Below, one piece after another: positions 1 to 4,811 of a stretch of 10,068 bases of DNA; positions within the stretch are counted from its first letter, which is position 1; every line of letters starts with the position of its first letter. A program made the translations under genes and the position numbers. Origin of the DNA: UMGS1696 sp045643285 (lineage in GTDB: Bacteria; Bacillota; Clostridia; Oscillospirales; CAG-272); assembly GCA_045643285.1 (NCBI GenBank), contig JAZUKN010000029.1, forward strand, positions 1 to 10,068, in the 5' to 3' direction. The notes under the pieces are model-generated. The model searched no databases, was not told where the DNA came from, and was given only the letters and a program-made list of their open reading frames with translations.

Positions 1-9
1 TGTGATTTT

Positions 10-18
10 ACTCCTTTA
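10..18 (-). promoter_or_regulatory. Ribosome binding site of a gene starting at or beyond the left edge
   Basis: On the minus strand, 28 nt after the stop of the 184-aa gene, there is a clear Shine-Dalgarno sequence (TAAAGGAGT). The nine bases left before the edge contain no complete start codon. A base A at position 1 would allow an ATG there at a normal distance of about 8 nt. This implies that the operon continues out of the window into another gene. That gene's identity cannot be seen. Confidence 0.6.
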
Positions 19-46
19 TCATAAATTTTTTGGACTTAGTTTTTGG

Positions 47-601
47 CTATTTCACCGTGATATCGAGTTTATTTGTCGCACCGTTTAAGGGCGTTTGGTT
101 TTCATCATCGGTGAAGCATTCATACTTGATGGTTACATCTCTGTAAATGCCTCGTTCCATCGGCGCTGTAAGCGTGATGGGCATGGTGTAATAGCCGGGT
201 TTTACCAATTCACTTCGGTAAATGGTGGTGCCGTCCGCAAGGATCAAAGATATGCGGATGAGGCAGGTGTTCTCTCCCGGGTTTTGCAGTTTGACCGCCT
301 GTTCCTTCGTCCCCGCCGTGAAGGTCAGCCCTCCATATGCGGGAAGGTGGGTGGAACCGATGTCCTTCTGCTTACCCTCGTCCTCCGGGATCGGATCGCC
401 TCCGCCGATGACCGTCGGTGTGGTGTCGCTCGGTGTGTCCTGGGTGTTTCCGTTACAGCTTTTAAGACACAGAATGAGGATGACTATCAGTGCCACGACA
501 AGCAGTGCCGACAAAAGAATAATGCGGATATCATATTTCTTTCGCCGTTTTCGCTGCGGCTGCCGTTTTGACGGTCGCTCTTTGTTTTCGCTTTCGTTCA
601 T
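47..601 (-). CDS. Membrane-anchored protein with an extracytoplasmic beta-rich domain, probable ICE transfer-module component
   Basis: This encodes 184 aa. Residues 1-22 are strongly basic (KRQPQRKRRKK), followed by one hydrophobic segment at about 25-47, which predicts an N-in, C-out single-pass protein by the positive-inside rule. Residues 50-85 form a Thr/Pro/Asp/Gly-rich linker. Residues 86-184 alternate in a way that suggests a small beta-sandwich. Cys113 and Cys162 could form a disulfide, and Cys45 and Cys49 lie at the outer end of the membrane segment. There is no lipobox, so the Cys residues do not mark a lipoprotein. The ATG at 601 follows AAAGGAGAG at good spacing. It overlaps the stop of the small upstream ORF by 4 nt, suggesting coupling. 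I do not recognise a named family. The position at the head of a unit running into the next region of the element suggests a role at the cell envelope, but this is inference. Confidence 0.8.
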   Translation of the reverse strand: MNESENKERPSKRQPQRKRRKKYDIRIILLSALLVVALIVILILCLKSCNGNTQDTPSDTTPTVIGGGDPIPEDEGKQKDIGSTHLPAYGGLTFTAGTKEQAVKLQNPGENTCLIRISLILADGTTIYRSELVKPGYYTMPITLTAPMERGIYRDVTIKYECFTDDENQTPLNGATNKLDITVK

Positions 602-759
602 AAGACTCTCCTTTCGCCGGAATTTTTCCGTTCTGTTTTTGTTCCCGGCGGCTTATCGGCACAAAACGGCAAGCCGAAACGCCGCACACGGATTCCGGGA
701 CTGTTTCCGGAGGGGAACATCGTGGATAGAATACCGAAAAAGTCCGGTACATTACGCAA
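598..759 (-). CDS. Possible small ORF (53 aa) starting at TTG, coupled to the membrane protein gene
   Basis: A TTG codon at 759 lies 6 nt after a nearly perfect Shine-Dalgarno sequence (AAGGAGGTGA, 766-775). The reading frame stays open for 53 codons and ends in a TGA that overlaps the ATG of the 184-aa gene (ATGA, 4-nt overlap). The ribosome binding site plus the overlap is the main support. The protein (beginning RNVPDFFGIL, with a basic C-terminal half) resembles no family I know, has no membrane segment and may be only a leader peptide that delivers ribosomes to the next gene. An ATG at 752 opens a different 73-aa frame, but it sits about 13 nt past the SD and runs deep into the 184-aa gene, so I prefer the TTG frame. 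Alternatively the whole stretch is untranslated leader. Confidence 0.42.
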   Translation of the reverse strand: MRNVPDFFGILSTMFPSGNSPGIRVRRFGLPFCADKPPGTKTERKNSGERRVL

Positions 760-765
760 GTGTTC

Positions 766-775
766 TCACCTCCTT
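766..775 (-). promoter_or_regulatory. Near-perfect Shine-Dalgarno sequence deciding the TTG start at 759
   Basis: AAGGAGGTGA on the minus strand matches the complement of the 16S rRNA 3' end over ten bases. The only start codon at ordinary spacing (6 nt) is TTG at 759. Such a strong site with no obvious ATG is the main reason to believe in the 53-aa ORF. Confidence 0.6.
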
Positions 776-790
776 AAAACAAAACAAGAC

Positions 791-835
791 CACAACAACC
801 GCAGGCGGGGATAAACCGCATCTGTGGATGTTGTG
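791..835 (-). promoter_or_regulatory. Leader hairpin followed by a U-rich tract, possible attenuator
   Basis: On the minus strand CACAACA (835-829) pairs with TGTTGTG (797-791). Further imperfect pairing continues inward (CCACAG with CTGCGG), and a GCGG/CCGC step lies near the apex. The stem is followed by a T-rich stretch (CTTGTTTTGTTTT) that runs straight into the strong ribosome binding site at 766-775. The layout of hairpin, U-rich tract and ribosome binding site fits a transcriptional attenuator or a translation-control hairpin in the leader. Interrupting G residues make the U-tract weak as a plain terminator. Confidence 0.4.
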
Positions 836-881
836 ATCTCGTGGTTTCCTAAGGAATTTTGCAAAAAGGGCTTGACAAAAT

Positions 882-985
<104 letters not shown>

Positions 986-991
986 GTCAGA

Positions 992-1020
992 ATTGTCGCA
1001 TCAACCGTCATCACTGTCAA
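992..1020 (-). promoter_or_regulatory. Promoter P1 of the leader/membrane-protein unit
   Basis: On the minus strand there is a perfect -35 TTGACA (1020-1015), a 17-nt spacer and a -10 GACAAT (997-992, four of six matches to TATAAT). The start point would fall at about 985-987, so the transcript would begin with the GGCAC repeats. The target is the unit at 759/601 and beyond. Confidence 0.6.
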
Positions 1021-1058
1021 GTCCTTTCCGTAAATTTTCCGCAATTATTTCGTAAAAT

Positions 1059-1072
1059 GGGCATAGTTGCCC
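1059..1072. repeat. Small inverted repeat between promoters P2 and P1
   Basis: GGGCA (1059-1063) and TGCCC (1068-1072) have a 4-nt loop. It lies downstream of P2 and upstream of P1, so it could be an operator or an early hairpin in the P2 transcript. An alternative outer pairing, ATGGG with CCCAT, also exists nearby (1057-1080). Confidence 0.35.
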
Positions 1073-1094
1073 CAACCCATAGATATACAAAGAC

Positions 1095-1123
1095 AGTATA
1101 TCATATTTTTATAATAATTACAA
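1095..1123 (-). promoter_or_regulatory. Promoter P2 in the AT-rich segment
   Basis: On the minus strand a -35 TTGTAA (1123-1118) is followed by an A/T-rich 17-nt spacer and a -10 TATACT (1100-1095, five of six matches). The start would be near 1088. It points the same way as P1, giving a longer leader that includes both microsatellites. The same TATACT hexamer is used in the promoter of the IreB-like gene. Confidence 0.6.
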
Positions 1124-1272
1124 GGGTTTTAGAGATGTTTTTGCGGATTTCGGCAAATAGTTCGGAAATTTTTCAAATACTTCACTTTTTTGTTGAAAAT
1201 TCCAATTGCAGAGCGGAGTTTCTGCACCAAATCTTGGACTTTTCTTGCAGAATTGCCTTTCACGGCAGAAAG

Positions 1273-1308
1273 AAAAAAGCCGGACAAGGTTTTCATCCTC
1301 ATCCGGCT
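1273..1308 (-). terminator. Intrinsic terminator after the IreB-like gene
   Basis: On the minus strand AGCCGGA (1308-1302) pairs with TCCGGCT (1284-1278), with extra AGG/CCT pairing in the loop, and is followed by a run of T (1278-1273). It begins about 8 nt after the stop codon and cleanly ends this small transcription unit. Confidence 0.85.
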
Positions 1309-1315
1309 CGGTCGG

Positions 1316-1513
1316 TTATTCGGTTTTGAGATATTCTCTTAATGTTTCGGTGTTGATAGTTTTGATCAGTTCCCGTGCGTTGCCTTTGCGTGTGATGTAA
1401 CTGTCATTGCATTCGGCAAGATATCCTCTGATCTGCATTTTCGGATTATATCCGGCACTTTGCATTGCCTTTGTTATCTGTTCGAGCAGAATTCGCTCGT
1501 CTGCTTTGTTCAT
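1316..1513 (-). CDS. IreB-family (UPF0297) regulatory-protein homologue carried on the ICE
   Basis: This encodes 65 aa. Residues 20-50 carry the hallmark pattern of the IreB family: GYNP at 21-24, QI at 27-28, GY at 30-31, YI at 39-40, R42, NAR at 45-47, then a helical tail. IreB is known in Enterococcus faecalis as a small phosphoprotein substrate of the Ser/Thr kinase IreK that affects cephalosporin tolerance. It is usually chromosomal and about 85-90 aa long. This copy is shorter, ends earlier, and its N-terminus (MNKADERILLEQ) lacks the Thr residues phosphorylated in IreB; its first Thr is T14. The frame is open further upstream to a GTG near 1660, but a good promoter at 1537-1565 would start transcription inside that extension, and AAGAGGAAG precedes the ATG at 1513. 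I therefore choose 1513. Its role on the element is unknown. Confidence 0.75.
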   Translation of the reverse strand: MNKADERILLEQITKAMQSAGYNPKMQIRGYLAECNDSYITRKGNARELIKTINTETLREYLKTE

Positions 1514-1536
1514 CTCATCTTCCTCTTTTCTTCGGC

Positions 1537-1565
1537 AGTATAGCATATTTTTCATGGTTTTGCAA
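1537..1565 (-). promoter_or_regulatory. Promoter of the IreB-like gene
   Basis: On the minus strand -35 TTGCAA (1565-1560), a 17-nt spacer and -10 TATACT (1542-1537) are seen. The start point would be near 1530, leaving a leader of under 20 nt that contains the ribosome binding site. With the terminator at 1273-1308 this makes the IreB-like gene a self-contained unit within the larger element. Confidence 0.65.
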
Positions 1566-1637
1566 GGTTTTCGGAGTATCTGTAATATTCTTTTCTTTCT
1601 GCTGTGTAGTTCTTTTCGGGTGGGAGGTTCACTTTCT

Positions 1638-1693
1638 CCTGTCATCATGACAGGTACCACCTGTCACCGAGAAGGTATAGTTCCCCCTCGGTG
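1638..1693. repeat. Cluster of nested inverted repeats, candidate operator or RNA switch
   Basis: Three inverted repeats share arms. CCTGTCAT/ATGACAGG (1638-1645 with 1647-1654) and TGACAGGT/ACCTGTCA (1648-1655 with 1659-1666) use the same middle arm, so only one can form at a time. CACCGAG/CTCGGTG (1665-1671 with 1687-1693) abuts them. They lie between the stop of the HTH_36 gene and the promoter of the IreB-like gene. No T-run follows, so this is not a standard terminator. A dyad of this form could be bound by a repressor, possibly the neighbouring winged-helix protein, or could act as a switch in read-through RNA. Confidence 0.6.
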
Positions 1694-1709
1694 TCGGCAG
1701 TATAAAAAA

Positions 1710-1964
1710 TCAAAGCAGTTTGAACAGCAGACTGCTTTTTCCGCCTTTGGTACGGTATCGCTGTTCGGAGCGGATCAGCCCCGCACGGCGAAGATCATGC
1801 AGTCCGCGGCGGACGGTGGATTCGGACAGCTTCAGTTCTTTGGCAATGGTGGGAATGGCAGGCCAACATTCGCCGTCCTTGTTCGCTCGGTCGGAAAGGT
1901 AGATATAGACCGATTTCGCACGGTGTGGCAGTTCCATGCGGTAAATGGTATCAAGTCTGCCCAT
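1710..1964 (-). CDS. Small winged-helix (HTH_36-type) DNA-binding protein
   Basis: This encodes 84 aa. Residues 15-83 match a winged-helix fold: a first helix RAKSVYIYLSDRA (15-27), a helix-turn-helix around PTIAKELKLSESTVRRGLHD (38-57) and a basic wing with RYRTKGGKS (69-77). This resembles HTH_36 proteins, which are common in replication and conjugation modules of Firmicutes. The ATG at 1964 follows GAGGTGA. The start overlaps the end of the coupling-protein gene by 14 nt, so it is the last cistron of the transfer operon and probably translationally coupled to it. It may regulate the operon or the adjacent repeats at 1638-1693, which is inference from position. Confidence 0.85.
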   Translation of the reverse strand: MGRLDTIYRMELPHRAKSVYIYLSDRANKDGECWPAIPTIAKELKLSESTVRRGLHDLRRAGLIRSEQRYRTKGGKSSLLFKLL

Positions 1965-3903
1965 CGGTCTTCACCTCTGTCATTGCTTCCTTGAAGGTGC
2001 GGTTGCGTTCGGGAGTCAGTCCCGATCCGCCTTTGCCTCTGTCCTTTGGCTTGTTGTGCGGTGGTGTTCTTGTCGGCTCGTCATGTTCGGTCTGTCGCAG
2101 ATCCTGACCTCTGCCGGATGCAGCTTTGTCGGAGTCTGCATATTCCGAGTCCTCCGGCTTCGGATATTTTGCTTTGATGCCGTCAAGGATTTCTTTCTTC
2201 TCGGCATATTCGACCTTGCGGTTCCCGTGTTCGGGGACACGGTACGGGTTCTTTTCGTCAAATTCGATTCCCCATTTGAAGAAGAGTTTCAGATGGACAC
2301 GCATGGGATGAACGCCGGTTTTCATAACGATGAAGTCGCCCTTCGGCAGAGATTTCAGTTCGTCCGGTGTCATCAGCGGGCGTTCCACCATTTGCAGAGA
2401 TTGGGACGGATCGTTCTTGGAACGGCTGACCGAGCCGGACATCACGGTTCGGCTGCCGAGTGCTTTGGAAAGGGTTTCCGCCGAGCTGCTGTTGGGAGCA
2501 AAGCCGCCGAACAGCGTGATCTGCGTATTGTCTACGATGATTTCCGAACCTTCCTTGCCGTAGTTTTTGTCAAGCTGTGAGAAGGACTGAATAATCGGGA
2601 CGATCTGCAGCCGTCTTGAACGGGATGCCGAGAACATCATTTCCGCAGATTCTATCTTCGGAAGCGTACCGAACTCATCGCAGAAGAAGACACAGCGGTT
2701 TTTGAGCTTGCCGCCGTTCTCATCCGCAACCGAGAGGATTTCACGGTATAACTGTTGGATGATCAGCGAGATCATAAAGAAGGTATTGGGGTTTTCTTCG
2801 GGCATGATGATGAAGATTGCGGATTTCTCGTTGCAGAACTTTTCGGCATCTATTTCGGTATCGAAACAGAGCAGTTGTTCAAGCTCGGAATCGAGAAAGG
2901 CATTGAGTCGGGACAGTGCCGTTGACATGACCGATGCCATTGACTGTTCGGCTGTGTTCAGTGCGGCACCGGCAAACCATTTCGCTTTGTGGTCATTTGG
3001 CAGTTCCTCAATCAGCAGTTGAAACTGGTTTTTTCCTTTCTTACCGGACGGAGCCAGCAGTTCCTGAATGATTTTGAACACCGACACAATGTGCCGTTTC
3101 TGCGGCTCGCAAAATTCGGCAACGAGCAGAATGGTAGCAGTGAGCAGTCCTTCGGCGGCATCGTAGAAGTAGGCGTTTTGTCCGAAGGATGCCGCATCCA
3201 TGCCCGACAGGATAATGGTCTTGGAGATAATTTTTGCGTACTTTTCCGCCTTTGCCTTGTAGACAAGCTCGTCCGGGTGCGCTTGGTACAGATCCATATA
3301 CTTGTTTACAAGGTGCAAGAGGTTATTGCCGTTTGACCGTGTCGGGTTTCGCAGGTCAATGACCGAAACATTGTAGCCGTACTGCTTGGCAATGTTGCCG
3401 TAGTTTCGCATGACATCACCTTTGGTATCGGTAGAGAGAAATGACATCCCCGATGCACAGGCATATTCGATGCAGGGATAAAGCCAGAATGCCGTTTTGC
3501 CGACACCTGCCGCACCGATCATCAGCACATGGACATCGCCGGTATCCACAAGGGCGGTCGTGCTTTTTCCGCCGCCTTCGCATCCGACAATGATCCCCTG
3601 CGGCAGAGTTTCTTCGGGAGAGGGTTCGTTCTTTCCGAACGGTCGCTTTCGGACGGCTCCCGCCGAGGTCGGTGTCTGTCCTTTCTCTGCCTGACGGCGC
3701 CATTTTTTCGGTGTGAACGGGATGTGGCGGTATATCTTTTTGACCTCGCCTTTGGTTGCCCACCGAGCCGTTCCGTGCTGACCGTCACCGACCGTTTTGG
3801 ATTTGATGTTGTTTAAGCTGTACACATAGGAGAGCAATGTCACACCGCCGAGGACGAGTGCCATCACCGTCCCGACGATGATCAGAGTTGTAACGCCGGA
3901 CAT
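1951..3903 (-). CDS. VirD4/TraG-like type IV coupling protein (conjugal transfer ATPase)
   Basis: This encodes 650 aa. One N-terminal membrane segment (about 5-28) anchors the protein. The Walker A motif is GAAGVGKT at 130-137, DTKGD follows at 159-163, and the Walker B motif is CVFFCDE at 404-410 (D409, E410). The C-terminal 70 residues are hydrophilic and charged. This is the layout of VirD4-like coupling ATPases of Firmicute ICEs (the CD1115-like group), which bring the relaxase-DNA complex to the secretion channel at the membrane. A second P-loop-like string, GCEGGGKS, lies at 107-114. The ATG at 3903 follows GAGGTG. The gene overlaps the TOPRIM gene by 22 nt and the HTH gene by 14 nt. 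The length is normal for the family and I see no frameshift. Confidence 0.93.
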   Translation of the reverse strand: MSGVTTLIIVGTVMALVLGGVTLLSYVYSLNNIKSKTVGDGQHGTARWATKGEVKKIYRHIPFTPKKWRRQAEKGQTPTSAGAVRKRPFGKNEPSPEETLPQGIIVGCEGGGKSTTALVDTGDVHVLMIGAAGVGKTAFWLYPCIEYACASGMSFLSTDTKGDVMRNYGNIAKQYGYNVSVIDLRNPTRSNGNNLLHLVNKYMDLYQAHPDELVYKAKAEKYAKIISKTIILSGMDAASFGQNAYFYDAAEGLLTATILLVAEFCEPQKRHIVSVFKIIQELLAPSGKKGKNQFQLLIEELPNDHKAKWFAGAALNTAEQSMASVMSTALSRLNAFLDSELEQLLCFDTEIDAEKFCNEKSAIFIIMPEENPNTFFMISLIIQQLYREILSVADENGGKLKNRCVFFCDEFGTLPKIESAEMMFSASRSRRLQIVPIIQSFSQLDKNYGKEGSEIIVDNTQITLFGGFAPNSSSAETLSKALGSRTVMSGSVSRSKNDPSQSLQMVERPLMTPDELKSLPKGDFIVMKTGVHPMRVHLKLFFKWGIEFDEKNPYRVPEHGNRKVEYAEKKEILDGIKAKYPKPEDSEYADSDKAASGRGQDLRQTEHDEPTRTPPHNKPKDRGKGGSGLTPERNRTFKEAMTEVKTDGQT

Positions 3904-4799
3904 TCCGACACCTCACTTTCGTTTAATAATAAATCCTCATTCCAGTCCTTGTGAATCGGAATGAGGATTTCTGTTTTAAGACCGCTGAACCGCATTCGGT
4001 CGGAGATTCGCTTTGCGGCTTTTTGTCCCGCATCATCGCTGTCAAGGCAGAGATAAATCTTTTCGAGATTCGGATTGTCTATGAGCATCTGAAACAGAAC
4101 ACGCTCGCTGACTCCGCATCCGGCGGCATAGCTGTGCTGTTTCCATCCGTCCTTGTGAAGCGAGATATACGAGAGCATATCTATCGGCGCCTCAAAAAGA
4201 TAGAGCGTGTCATCCGTGCCGGTCCGGTGGAAACTGTATTCGGGGATGCCGTTGGGAGCATTGCCTTTGAAGGTGGATTCGCCGCCCGTTCCTCGCATAT
4301 TGGCATGGACGGCTTTGCCGTCTTTATCGTATCCGACAAACACGACATTGTGGTATTCTGCGGATTCGTAGATCATGTTCTCACGCACAAAAGTATACAG
4401 CACATCCCGGTCTATGCCTCGCTTGGATAGCAGATAGGCAAACACCCGCCGCATATTGTCGTTCCGTTTTGGAAGTACGAACGGTTCGGGCGGTTTTTGT
4501 AAGACGGGCTGTGCGGTCTTCAATGTACCGTTTGTGCCGCCGAGCAGATATTCCATCGCTTCCGGGTAGTCAAGGTTATAGAACCTACGGACGAAGTCGA
4601 TGGCATCGCCGCCTTCACCCTCGTACTGATGATAGAACAGATTTCCCCGTATGGTTACCTTCTCGGAGCCGTTTCGCCATTCGTATTCCTTTCCGCTTCT
4701 TTTCAAGGTTTCACCCTGACGGCGAAGCAGATCGGCAATGTCGGTCATACGGGCTTGTTCTCTTTGGTCTTTTGTGAAATGAATATATTTTGTAGACAT
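3882..4799 (-). CDS. DUF3991/TOPRIM domain protein (primase-like)
   Basis: This encodes 305 aa. Residues 15-88 correspond to a CHC2-like primase N-domain (ending GGDAIDFVRRFY at 63-74), but the Cys/His zinc ligands are missing: Tyr, Trp and His occupy the region (EYEW at 38-41, FYHQYEGEGG at 55-64). Residues 116-190 look like DUF3991. Residues 197-290 form a TOPRIM domain with the acidic residue E203 (LFEAPID) and the D253-x-D255 pair (CLDSDD), then KDWNEDL (284-290). TOPRIM proteins of this type are standard in ICE transfer regions and are thought to act in DNA priming or strand processing after transfer; the exact reaction is unproven. The ATG at 4799 follows AAGGAGG, which overlaps the relaxase stop codon. 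The gene's end overlaps the coupling-protein start. Confidence 0.88.
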   Translation of the reverse strand: MSTKYIHFTKDQREQARMTDIADLLRRQGETLKRSGKEYEWRNGSEKVTIRGNLFYHQYEGEGGDAIDFVRRFYNLDYPEAMEYLLGGTNGTLKTAQPVLQKPPEPFVLPKRNDNMRRVFAYLLSKRGIDRDVLYTFVRENMIYESAEYHNVVFVGYDKDGKAVHANMRGTGGESTFKGNAPNGIPEYSFHRTGTDDTLYLFEAPIDMLSYISLHKDGWKQHSYAAGCGVSERVLFQMLIDNPNLEKIYLCLDSDDAGQKAAKRISDRMRFSGLKTEILIPIHKDWNEDLLLNESEVSECPALQL

Positions 4800-4811
4800 G
4801 GGTTCGCCTCC

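Noticed and set aside
531..752. 73-aa minus-strand ORF with ATG at 752
   Set aside because: Spacing from the SD is too long and its last third overlaps the start of the convincing 184-aa gene in another frame.
1514..1660. N-terminal extension of the IreB-like gene (start at GTG 1660)
   Set aside because: The added 49 residues are unlike any IreB, the region contains inverted repeats and a promoter whose start lies after the extension, and the ATG at 1513 has its own ribosome site.
2016..3816. Many 60-210 aa ORFs on both strands over the coupling-protein gene
   Set aside because: They are shadows of a complete, motif-bearing gene and have no start sites or recognisable domains.
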